Positions 1 to 5,262 of a stretch of DNA of 5,262 bases are shown here, piece by piece. A model generated the notes under the pieces. The model was not told where the DNA came from, searched no databases, and worked only from the letters and a program-made list of their open reading frames with translations. The translations under genes and the position numbers were made by a program. The DNA is from an uncultured Mobiluncus sp. (lineage in GTDB: Bacteria > Actinomycetota > Actinomycetes > Actinomycetales > Actinomycetaceae). The first letter of the stretch is position 1, and the number at the start of each line of letters is the position of its first letter. The stretch spans positions 1 through 5,262 of the forward strand of contig NZ_CAMYBV010000038.1 of assembly GCF_947254095.1 (NCBI RefSeq), written 5' to 3'.

Positions 1-487
1 CGGCGCGTTCGCGCGCTCCCGGCACGTTTTCCAAAATCCACATAATCTTGGTGATTGAGGCATAGGTGGACAGGGTTTCGCCCACTAGCGGACGCCACCG
101 ATCCGGCCCGCCGTTAGCTGCCAACCGGTCCACCATGTCTTGGGAACGAGTATCCTGCCAAACAATCGCGTTATAGACGGGCTGACCAGTGTTTTTGTCC
201 CACACAATCGTGGTTTCGCGCTGGTTGGTGATGCCCAGGGCGGCGATGTCGTGGTGGTTGAGCTCCATCCCGGTCTGTTTCGTGGCGTTCCCCAAGGCAC
301 GGCCCACGACTTCCCGCACGTTGAACCAGATTTCGGTCGCATCGTGCTCGACCCAACCGGGAGAGGGAAAAATCTGTTCATGCTCCATCTGACCGACCGA
401 AACTATGCGCCCGTAGTGGTCAAAAATAATGGCTCGAGACGAGGTCGTGCCCTGGTCAATGGCCATAACATATTTTTTCTGAGACAT
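1..487 (-). CDS. glpK: Glycerol kinase, N-terminal part (cut by the window edge)
   Basis: Glycerol kinase (FGGY carbohydrate kinase family) is a cytosolic enzyme that converts glycerol and ATP to sn-glycerol 3-phosphate, the substrate of the dehydrogenase encoded upstream. I translated 162 codons from ATG 487-485; the frame stays open to the window edge. Visible family marks are the phosphate-binding loop AIDQGTTSSRA (residues 9-19), PGWVEHD (about 44-50), GITNQRETTIVW with the glycerol-contacting Arg-Glu pair at 90-91, NAIVWQDTR near 105-113, and TYASITK, whose Tyr142 matches the glycerol-contacting Tyr of E. coli GlpK. The usual Phe after this Tyr is Ala here, and a segment near residues 68-78 is about six residues longer than in E. 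coli. The start is supported by an AAGGA ribosome site 9 nt upstream, inside glpC, and by N-terminal alignment. The catalytic Asp and the allosteric sites lie outside the window. Identity is certain; completeness and activity cannot be judged. Confidence 0.96.
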   Translation of the reverse strand, partial: MSQKKYVMAIDQGTTSSRAIIFDHYGRIVSVGQMEHEQIFPSPGWVEHDATEIWFNVREVVGRALGNATKQTGMELNHHDIAALGITNQRETTIVWDKNTGQPVYNAIVWQDTRSQDMVDRLAANGGPDRWRPLVGETLSTYASITKIMWILENVPGARERA

Positions 488-1859
488 CGTTGTCTGTCCT
501 TTCGTATCGGTTTTCCTCAGGCGTCACTAGGCCGGTGGTCAGATTTTGGGGGCCCGCGCCTTGACCCGGCAGTCCCAGTGCGCGAGCGAGAATCTCGATG
601 GGGTGAACGACTTCGGCGCCGGTTCCTTTCCGGATCTGCCAGCGGCACGTTTCGGTGTCGCAGGCCGCCAAGTGGGGGTTCACGGCTTTAATTTTTGCAA
701 ACAGAGGCTTGCCGATGGCTTGGGCCACGGCGAATTTTTCTTTCTTTAGTCCGTAGGTTCCGGCGATACCGCAGCAGGGCTGGCCCGATTCCACCACGTG
801 CACGCCGGGGATAGTTTCCAGCATTCGAATCGCCGGTTTGCCGATACCCTGGGATTTTACCTGACAGGGCTGGTGATAGGTCAAGGTCAGATTCAGCGGG
901 CGCAGGTCGCTTTCCGGGAATTCGCCCTCGTCCATTAGATGCGCGATGAACTCGGACGTCTCGAACAAGCGCGCGCCCACGTCTCGCAACACGGCATCTT
1001 CCAACCCCATGATTTCGCGAGCTTCGTGGCGCAGCATTCCCGCGCAAGACCCGGAAGAGGAAACAATCTGCAGGTTCTTCCCGGCGCGCTGCAGTTGGCG
1101 TGCCAGCTGTAAAACATGGCGCGAAGCATCGTTGAACAGCCCGTTTGATTGTGACGCCAGCCCGCAGCAGCCTTGTTTCGGCACGATGACGCGATACCCC
1201 AGATGTTCCAGCACCTCGACTGTCGCGATGGAGGTGGACACTTCAAAGTACGCTCCGGCGCAGCCGTGGAAGAACACGATAGGGCCGCGGTGCCACTTCA
1301 TTTCAGAAGGCAGATACATGGTCGATTGGGGACGGCGCGGGACGTAGGGGCCACCGTAGACCGCCTTTTCGTGTCTCTTCCACCAGGTCAAGAAGCTGGT
1401 GGATTGAGCCACCGGGGTGGGGGCGTCGGCGTGGACTCCGATAACGGCCTGCACAAGTTTGCGAATCGGCCGGTTTTTCAGCGCCGCGTTGGCGATGGGA
1501 GCCAGTGGGGTCAGCAGTTTGCCTTCGAGCTCTGTTTGGGTAATCAGGCGGTCGCGTAAGGGCATGTTGTCGGCCTTCATGACGGCACGCGCCTGGGCGT
1601 TCAGCTCGGCAATCTTCACCCCGTGGGGGCACACGGTAGTACAGATGGAGCAGCCGGAACAGTAGTCTAGGGACCTGTCCACGGACTGACCCTTGCGGAA
1701 ACGTTCCGCTTGGGGACCCACGAACTTGGGCCCGGAAAAATTCGGAGTAACCCGCATGACCGGGCATTGGGTCTCGCAGATGGTGCATTTCAGGCACTGA
1801 TCCAGGGAAGTGCGCGCCAGGTTCGCTTTGGCGTAATCGAGTGCGGAGATTTCCGTCAT
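456..1859 (-). CDS. glpC: Anaerobic glycerol-3-phosphate dehydrogenase subunit C (iron-sulfur, CCG domains)
   Basis: GlpC is the iron-sulfur subunit that, in E. coli, links the GlpAB flavoprotein dimer to the membrane and passes electrons to the quinone pool. The protein has 467 residues against about 396 in E. coli. Two ferredoxin-type [4Fe-4S] motifs are present: CX2CX2CX3CP at C22, C25, C28, C32 and again at C67, C70, C73, C77. Two CCG domains follow: HGC (C200) with KQGCCG (231-233), and HQPC (C332) with CCGIAGTYGLKKE (362-374), ending in CDTETCRWQI (400-409). No transmembrane helix is visible. The ATG overlaps the glpB stop as ATGA, with a strong AGGAG 6 nt upstream. Two oddities stand out: the last cysteine pair is CX4C instead of the CXXC seen in E. 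coli GlpC, and about 40 residues extend past the HPIEILARALG end, overlapping glpK by 32 bp. A generic heterodisulfide-reductase-like CCG protein is the alternative, but the operon context settles GlpC. Confidence 0.95.
   Translation of the reverse strand: MTEISALDYAKANLARTSLDQCLKCTICETQCPVMRVTPNFSGPKFVGPQAERFRKGQSVDRSLDYCSGCSICTTVCPHGVKIAELNAQARAVMKADNMPLRDRLITQTELEGKLLTPLAPIANAALKNRPIRKLVQAVIGVHADAPTPVAQSTSFLTWWKRHEKAVYGGPYVPRRPQSTMYLPSEMKWHRGPIVFFHGCAGAYFEVSTSIATVEVLEHLGYRVIVPKQGCCGLASQSNGLFNDASRHVLQLARQLQRAGKNLQIVSSSGSCAGMLRHEAREIMGLEDAVLRDVGARLFETSEFIAHLMDEGEFPESDLRPLNLTLTYHQPCQVKSQGIGKPAIRMLETIPGVHVVESGQPCCGIAGTYGLKKEKFAVAQAIGKPLFAKIKAVNPHLAACDTETCRWQIRKGTGAEVVHPIEILARALGLPGQGAGPQNLTTGLVTPEENRYERTDNDVSEKICYGH
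497..503 (-). promoter_or_regulatory. Ribosome binding site of glpK, inside glpC
   Basis: Read on the minus strand this is GAAAGGA, ending 9 nt before the ATG at 487. It lies inside the last codons of glpC, so glpK has its own Shine-Dalgarno even though glpC is still being translated. It supports the ATG that aligns with the GlpK family start. Confidence 0.7.
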
Positions 1860-3160
1860 GACCGGCTCCTCTCAGGGGACGCCAACGATTGTACGGCCGC
1901 CCAGGCGCTGCCTAAGGCGAGGCCTTCCCCGGAAAGCTCGCGCCACGGCGCACAAGCTCCCAGCATTTCGCCCAGGCAATATACATTGTCGTAGAGCCGG
2001 CGACCGGATGCGTCAACGGGACGCATCGTGGCATCGACCCTCACTCCTGACATCAGTACTCTCTCGAGCTCCTGGCGATTGTCCAGGTCAATGGGATGAA
2101 TGGAATTGAGGTAGCCGGTGGCGTCGGGGGCGGGAGTGAACACGGGGAGGTTAAAGACCTTTTCTTGGATATTTAAGTGTGAGTCGCGCTCAAAGTTGCC
2201 CGAGGTCATTCCGCCCGCTGCGTCTAATACCGCGTCAACTTTCACTTCGTCCACGCCCCCGGCGCGTGCGACCCGCAGCGCGGTCACGGTGCCGTCCAGG
2301 CTGGCGGCGGACAAAACCTCGCAGTTGGTGTGGATGTCGACGCGGGCTTCGCGGCAGCTGTTGACCAAGATGTCGTAGGCGCGTCGGCCCAAGATAGAGG
2401 GGGGAACGGTGGGAACTTCGGCGACAGGCGCGTGAACCAGGGCTTGAAATTCGCTAAAGGTTTGCGTGCTCAATCCCAGCAGGGCGGGGATGAGGATGGT
2501 TTCCCCGCTTTGCACGGTGTCGTTCAGCAGGTCAGCGAATTTTTGGCGCAGTTTGGCGGCTCGCTGCGGGTCCAGGTCGGCGACGTCCAAGTTTCGGGCA
2601 TAGTCCGTGGCGGTGACGTCGGCTTCGTGTCCGCGTCCGCTGAAGTCCAGGGTCACCGCCCGCGCGGAAAGCGAGAACCGCTCAGCGCGATTGAGGTTGT
2701 CGGCGATGAGGGTGGCGGGGAAGTCTTTGAATTGTTTGAGGCCCACCACCAGCAGCTTCATCTGGTCGTGCAAGGCTCCCGCGGCACAGGTTTGGGGCAC
2801 CAGGTAGGTGGGACGCACAGAGCCCAGGGCAGAAGCCAGGAATGTGTTTGTGTTCGTGGGGTTGGCCGGTGCCCAAAAAACGGGCAGGGCGCGCCGATAC
2901 CATTCCATCCCGGCGCGTAAGTGTTCGGTCCCAATCAGGCGGTAGGGGTGGTTATTCGGCAAGTCGTCCACGGCCTGGAAAGGATCGCCAACCACGGGGT
3001 CGGGACGGTCTGGGAGGTAACCCAACAGGTCGCCGGTACCGGCGGAAAGTACCAGTCCACCGAGGCCTTTGGTATATACCGTAACTCGGTATCCTTTTTC
3101 GTGAGCCATGAGGGCGGCACTCAAACCGGTCAATCCGGCACCGATTACGGCGATTTTCAC
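1856..3160 (-). CDS. glpB: Anaerobic glycerol-3-phosphate dehydrogenase subunit B (flavoprotein)
   Basis: GlpB pairs with GlpA to form the catalytic dimer of the anaerobic glycerol-3-phosphate dehydrogenase; in E. coli it is the second flavin subunit and carries electrons from GlpA towards GlpC. The protein has 434 residues, close to the roughly 419 of E. coli. It opens with a Rossmann dinucleotide-binding motif, AVIGAGLTGLSAAL (4-17). Other segments match E. coli GlpB: HPYRLIG (71-77), RPTYLVP (116-122), ILIPALLGL (222-230), PTVPPSILGRR (250-260), VLDAAGGMTSG (311-321) and a C-terminal flavin-binding stretch VYCLGEMLGACAPW (393-406) followed by SGEGLALGSAWAA (410-422). The start is GTG (3160-3158), two codons before the beta strand of the Rossmann fold, with a perfect AGGAGG 6 nt upstream; it overlaps the glpA stop as GTGA. 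The GlpB assignment rests on these segments plus position between glpA and glpC; sequence alone could suggest a general FAD-dependent oxidoreductase. Confidence 0.94.
   Translation of the reverse strand: MKIAVIGAGLTGLSAALMAHEKGYRVTVYTKGLGGLVLSAGTGDLLGYLPDRPDPVVGDPFQAVDDLPNNHPYRLIGTEHLRAGMEWYRRALPVFWAPANPTNTNTFLASALGSVRPTYLVPQTCAAGALHDQMKLLVVGLKQFKDFPATLIADNLNRAERFSLSARAVTLDFSGRGHEADVTATDYARNLDVADLDPQRAAKLRQKFADLLNDTVQSGETILIPALLGLSTQTFSEFQALVHAPVAEVPTVPPSILGRRAYDILVNSCREARVDIHTNCEVLSAASLDGTVTALRVARAGGVDEVKVDAVLDAAGGMTSGNFERDSHLNIQEKVFNLPVFTPAPDATGYLNSIHPIDLDNRQELERVLMSGVRVDATMRPVDASGRRLYDNVYCLGEMLGACAPWRELSGEGLALGSAWAAVQSLASPERSRS
1866..1873 (-). promoter_or_regulatory. Ribosome binding site of glpC
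   Basis: On the minus strand this reads GAGAGGAG, with 6 nt between it and the ATG at 1859. It lies in the last codons of glpB. With the ATGA stop/start overlap it fixes the glpC start and suggests translational coupling to glpB. Confidence 0.75.
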
Positions 3161-4896
3161 CGGGCACCTCCTGTCGGTTCGTCACGATCTGTGCCGTGAT
3201 TTAACGCCAGGTCGCCGGTGGCGCGGCAGGATTCCGGGCTAGGGCCGGGCAGGTGTTCCAGGTCCAAAGTGCCTAAAATCCATCTCTGCAAAGCCATTTC
3301 ACGAGCCAGCGCACCGTAGAGAATGGGGGTAATTCCGCCCAAACGGTTGGACAAAAACAGGTTCAGTATGGTGGTGCTGACATCGGCGGGCGTGGCTGCG
3401 GGGCAGGAGGCACCAGAAGTGGTACCGGGGTCGGGGGTTGGGGTTTCGTGGGTCGTGGCGGAAACGGGCGGCGCCGGGGGATTCTGAGAGCGGAAGTCGT
3501 GGATAATGCCCGCGGTGCGTGCCCCGCAGAAACTGCCTTGACAAGGTCCCATGCCGATGCGCAACTGGCGGCGCAAATCGTCGATGTTGGCAAGGGGATT
3601 TTCCTGTAGCGCCTCCAGAATCATCCGTTGATTGACCAGTTCGCATTCACAGATGATGGGGTCGTCGTGGCGGTCTGTCTCACGGGCCTGCAGCCGATCG
3701 GACAAATGACTGAAACGGCGGGCGCGAGCGGAGGGGACGGGCTCTTGTGCGGTAGTACAAACCCGATTGTCACCCAGCTGGTGACACATAATGTTCACGA
3801 CCTTTTCCGCCATCAGACGATAAGTCGTGAGTTTGCCGCCCACGATGGTCAGGAAACCGTGAATGTTGTCGCGTTCCAGGTGGTCGAGAATGGCCATGCC
3901 ACGAGTCATATGCCGGGTGTCTGTGGCGCTGACGCGCGTATCTCGCAGCAGGGGACGGGCGCCAGACCAGACGTGCAGGGGTCGGGCTTGGCGCAAGTCG
4001 GGAACCATTTGCTCGCCCTTGTCGAGCATTTGTTGGACTTCTTCGGGCTTGATGGCCAGGAAATCCGGTTTGACGGCGGGTTGGTCGGTGGTCCCGATGA
4101 TGCAAATGGGGTGGGCCGGTACCAGAATATCGCCGTCTCCGGACAGGGCGCAGCGGTTGATGACGTGGTGGACCAGGCGTTGATTAAAACCAATCATGAT
4201 ACCCCGACCAGGTATAATTTCTATATCGCTGGCGCCAACCATTTCGGCAATCTGACCCGCCCACGGTCCGGCCGCATTGATGACAAAGCGACAATCAACG
4301 TGAACGTCCGCACCGGTCTTTTCATCCCGAGCCGACACAGCGCAGATCGCACCGTCCTTGACAGTAATCGATTCAACCCGGTGATAGGGCAGGATTTTTG
4401 CGCCGTATTCCTGTGCAGATTCCAGGGCGCCCCAGATGAGTTTCCACCCGTCCACCGCCCCGTCATTGACTTGGAAAGCGCGTTTAATCTGTGGATTCAG
4501 CCGCGGTTCCGCCTTGAAAGCGGTACTGAGGGGGATTTCTTCGCAGGTCACACCGGCTTGGAGGGCGGCTGGGAGGAAACGATCCGCATAGTCCTCGGGG
4601 TCATCGGGGGTCAACACAAACAGACCGCCCACGTCCTCCAACGCATCGGCGTTGATGCGGCGCAAAATAGCGTTTTCATCGGCGCACTGAGAGGCAGATT
4701 CGGGGTCAGAGATGACGTAGCGTCCGCCCGAATGCAGCAGTCCATGGTAGCGGGCGGAAGTACCTTGCCCAATATCGGCCCGTTCCAACAGAATGACATC
4801 GTAGCCGCGCATTGCCGCATCGCGCACGACCCCGGCACCGGTTGCGCCGCCGCCGATAACGACGAGGTCAGCGTGCAGGCGGGTGGGGGTACTCAT
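3157..4896 (-). CDS. glpA: Anaerobic glycerol-3-phosphate dehydrogenase subunit A (FAD, catalytic)
   Basis: GlpA oxidises sn-glycerol 3-phosphate to dihydroxyacetone phosphate with FAD and hands electrons through GlpB and GlpC to the quinone pool. The protein has 579 residues (E. coli about 542). An FAD-binding Rossmann motif VVIGGGATGAGVVRDAAMRG (12-31) is followed by the GlpA/GlpD-type segment HGLLHSGGRY (51-60), INAAGPWAG (206-214), HVINRC (244-249), SGARPLL (311-317) and the family-typical GGKLTTYRLMAE (353-364). A BFD-type [2Fe-2S] domain comes next, with CEC at C417 and C419 and GMGPCQGSFC at C452 and C457; this domain separates GlpA from the aerobic GlpD. Residues 471-506 form a Pro/Thr/Ala-rich linker, followed by a domain resembling the E. 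coli C-terminus and an extra tail of about 35 residues. The ATG fits the family start; its ribosome site is weak (AGG, 8 nt upstream). It is the first gene of the operon. Confidence 0.96.
   Translation of the reverse strand: MSTPTRLHADLVVIGGGATGAGVVRDAAMRGYDVILLERADIGQGTSARYHGLLHSGGRYVISDPESASQCADENAILRRINADALEDVGGLFVLTPDDPEDYADRFLPAALQAGVTCEEIPLSTAFKAEPRLNPQIKRAFQVNDGAVDGWKLIWGALESAQEYGAKILPYHRVESITVKDGAICAVSARDEKTGADVHVDCRFVINAAGPWAGQIAEMVGASDIEIIPGRGIMIGFNQRLVHHVINRCALSGDGDILVPAHPICIIGTTDQPAVKPDFLAIKPEEVQQMLDKGEQMVPDLRQARPLHVWSGARPLLRDTRVSATDTRHMTRGMAILDHLERDNIHGFLTIVGGKLTTYRLMAEKVVNIMCHQLGDNRVCTTAQEPVPSARARRFSHLSDRLQARETDRHDDPIICECELVNQRMILEALQENPLANIDDLRRQLRIGMGPCQGSFCGARTAGIIHDFRSQNPPAPPVSATTHETPTPDPGTTSGASCPAATPADVSTTILNLFLSNRLGGITPILYGALAREMALQRWILGTLDLEHLPGPSPESCRATGDLALNHGTDRDEPTGGAR
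3167..3172 (-). promoter_or_regulatory. Ribosome binding site of glpB (decides a GTG start)
   Basis: A perfect AGGAGG on the minus strand, 6 nt before the GTG at 3160. There is no in-frame ATG at a suitable place, so this site and the overlap with the glpA TGA stop decide for the GTG start. Confidence 0.8.
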
Positions 4897-4904
4897 AGTA
4901 AAAG

Positions 4905-4909
4905 CCTAT
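4905..4909 (-). promoter_or_regulatory. Weak ribosome binding site of glpA
   Basis: On the minus strand this is ATAGG, ending 8 nt before the ATG at 4896. It is a much poorer match than those of glpB and glpC, so initiation at the first gene of the operon may be the least efficient step. The start itself is still well supported by alignment with GlpA. Confidence 0.4.
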
Positions 4910-5012
4910 CTGATGTCCAGTGAGATGGGGGCATTACGCGCTGGCGGCGCTGCCTGGGCGGGGGCATTTGGTGGAGTTGATTGCACGACTGACCGTTTTC
5001 AAAAGGTGTATG

Positions 5013-5026
5013 CAGGATTGTTCCTG
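5013..5026. repeat. Short inverted repeat, candidate operator
   Basis: CAGGA (5013-5017) and TCCTG (5022-5026) form a perfect 5-bp inverted repeat around TTGT. It lies 117 bp upstream of the glpA start, next to a second dyad. It could be an operator half-site arrangement for glpA, but a 5-bp dyad is also expected by chance at some frequency, and I recognise no known regulator consensus. Confidence 0.3.
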
Positions 5027-5028
5027 AT

Positions 5029-5047
5029 TGCAAACTGTGTCTTTGCA
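5029..5047. promoter_or_regulatory. TGCAAA-N7-TTTGCA dyad, candidate operator upstream of glpA
   Basis: TGCAAA (5029-5034) and TTTGCA (5042-5047) form a perfect 6-bp inverted repeat with a 7-bp spacer, 19 bp in all. Size and symmetry fit a dimeric repressor or activator site. It lies about 130 bp upstream of the glpA start and about 110 bp upstream of the ssrA promoter, so control of glpA is the more natural reading. The binding protein is unknown; a glycerol-responsive regulator is only an inference from position. Confidence 0.4.
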
Positions 5048-5157
5048 GATAGGGACATTTTGCCAGTGGCCATAGGTGAAGTCTGGGAAGTGAAATCGGT
5101 CGTTCGGACATATACAGAGAATCGTTACGGCGAATATGAGTTGGGTATGCCGGGCTA

Positions 5158-5186
5158 TGGACAGAAATCCGGGCTGGGGTTACAAT
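5158..5186 (+). promoter_or_regulatory. Sigma70-type promoter of ssrA
   Basis: The -35 element TGGACA (5158-5163, five of six consensus bases) and the -10 element TACAAT (5181-5186, five of six) are separated by exactly 17 bp. Transcription would be expected to start near 5193, leaving a precursor leader of about 29 nt before the mature tmRNA 5' end, which RNase P normally removes. Strength and position match a constitutively expressed stable RNA gene. Confidence 0.7.
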
Positions 5187-5221
5187 GAAATACTTGCCAT
5201 TGGCAGGGATAACTGAATAGC

Positions 5222-5262
5222 GGGGGTGATCGGTTTCGACGGTCGGTAGTGTCTTGAGAGAA
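5222..5262 (+). ncRNA. ssrA: tmRNA, 5' end (cut by the window edge)
   Basis: Transfer-messenger RNA rescues stalled ribosomes together with SmpB: its alanyl-tRNA-like end enters the empty A site and its short reading frame adds a degradation tag. Only the first 41 nt are present. They begin GGGGGTGATCGGTTTCGACGG, which matches the conserved tmRNA start (GGGGCTGA in E. coli, then the D-arm-like GGTTTCGAC segment of actinobacterial tmRNAs). The first seven bases would form the 5' half of the acceptor stem; base 5 is G rather than the C of E. coli, so a compensating C is expected in the 3' strand outside the window. The tag-encoding frame, the pseudoknots and the 3' CCA end are also outside. A good promoter lies just upstream. 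No smpB is present between this gene and glpA. Confidence 0.93.

Larger units (their letters stand above)
4897..5221. other. Non-coding region between divergent glpA and ssrA
   Basis: About 325 bp separate the glpA start (minus strand) from the tmRNA 5' end (plus strand). The base composition is visibly more AT-rich from about 4995 to 5150 than in the flanking genes, as expected for a divergent regulatory region. It contains two short dyads (5013-5026 and 5029-5047), a small TTTTCAAAA palindrome at 4996-5004 and the ssrA promoter at 5158-5186. I see no convincing -35/-10 pair for glpA: TTTGCA (5047-5042) with CATACA (5025 side and below) at about 16 bp spacing is a poor match. Two small open frames here look spurious (see rejected items). 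Confidence 0.75.

Noticed and set aside
140..691. A 183-codon plus-strand open frame over glpK and glpC
   Set aside because: It is antisense to two conserved genes and has no domain; it is a shadow of the glpK coding sequence.
2330..2920. A 196-codon plus-strand open frame over glpB
   Set aside because: Antisense to glpB, composition reflects codon shadowing, no recognisable protein family.
3628..4923. A 431-codon open frame on the plus strand opposite glpA
   Set aside because: It lies wholly antisense to the conserved glpA, shows no recognisable domain, and is explained by the lack of stops opposite GC-rich coding sequence.
5076..5094. Direct repeat GTGAA 14 bp apart, considered as a CRP-like or regulator site
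   Set aside because: It is direct rather than inverted, only 5 bp long, and does not match the CRP half-site pair TGTGA/TCACA.
4893..5111. A 72-codon minus-strand frame whose stop overlaps the glpA start as ATGA
   Set aside because: The overlap resembles translational coupling, but there is no ribosome site before its ATG, the sequence is Pro/Arg/Gln-rich with no fold-like pattern, and it covers the region holding the dyads. Conservation in relatives would reopen the case.
4883..5188. A 101-codon plus-strand frame between glpA and ssrA
   Set aside because: It starts with a GTG inside glpA, has no ribosome site, runs through the dyads and ends inside the -10 element of the ssrA promoter. I recognise no family.
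5194..5214. TTGCCA followed by GATAAC as an alternative ssrA promoter
   Set aside because: The spacing is under 10 bp, far too short for a sigma70 promoter; the pair at 5158-5186 is much better.
1..5262. Mobile element, CRISPR array, tRNA/rRNA, intrinsic terminator or novel defence system
   Set aside because: I saw no transposase-like product, terminal repeats, spaced repeats, GC stem followed by a T run, or unfamiliar gene cluster; all large frames belong to the known glp operon.

Overview
This window looks like ordinary chromosome from a GC-rich Gram-positive bacterium, most likely an anaerobic or facultatively anaerobic actinomycete. I base this on the GC-rich coding sequence (roughly 60% by eye), strong AGGAGG-type ribosome sites, one GTG start, and an actinobacterial-looking GlpK N-terminus and tmRNA 5' end. 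A family-level assignment (for example Actinomycetaceae) would be a guess.

Most of the window is one minus-strand operon for using glycerol and glycerol 3-phosphate, transcribed from right to left. The order is glpA (3157-4896), glpB (1856-3160), glpC (456-1859) and the first 162 codons of glpK (487 down to the left edge). The genes are packed tightly: glpA/glpB share a GTGA overlap, glpB/glpC share an ATGA overlap, and glpC runs 32 bp into glpK. GlpK phosphorylates glycerol to glycerol 3-phosphate. GlpA and GlpB (flavoproteins) and GlpC (iron-sulfur, CCG-domain subunit) form the 'anaerobic' glycerol-3-phosphate dehydrogenase, which oxidises it to dihydroxyacetone phosphate and passes the electrons to the quinone pool. 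The operon is therefore a compact module for feeding glycerol into glycolysis and anaerobic respiration.

The right end, 4897-5221, is non-coding. It separates glpA from the divergent ssrA (tmRNA) gene, whose first 41 nt (5222-5262) are visible. A well-formed sigma70-type promoter (TGGACA, 17 bp, TACAAT) sits just before ssrA. Two short dyads at 5013-5047 are candidate operators for glpA, but I see no convincing glpA promoter.

I found no mobile element, CRISPR array, tRNA, rRNA or terminator, and no sign of a new biological system. The points most worth checking are subfamily details: a shifted cysteine in the second CCG domain of GlpC, a Pro/Thr-rich linker and tail in GlpA, the long glpC/glpK overlap, and the operator dyads.
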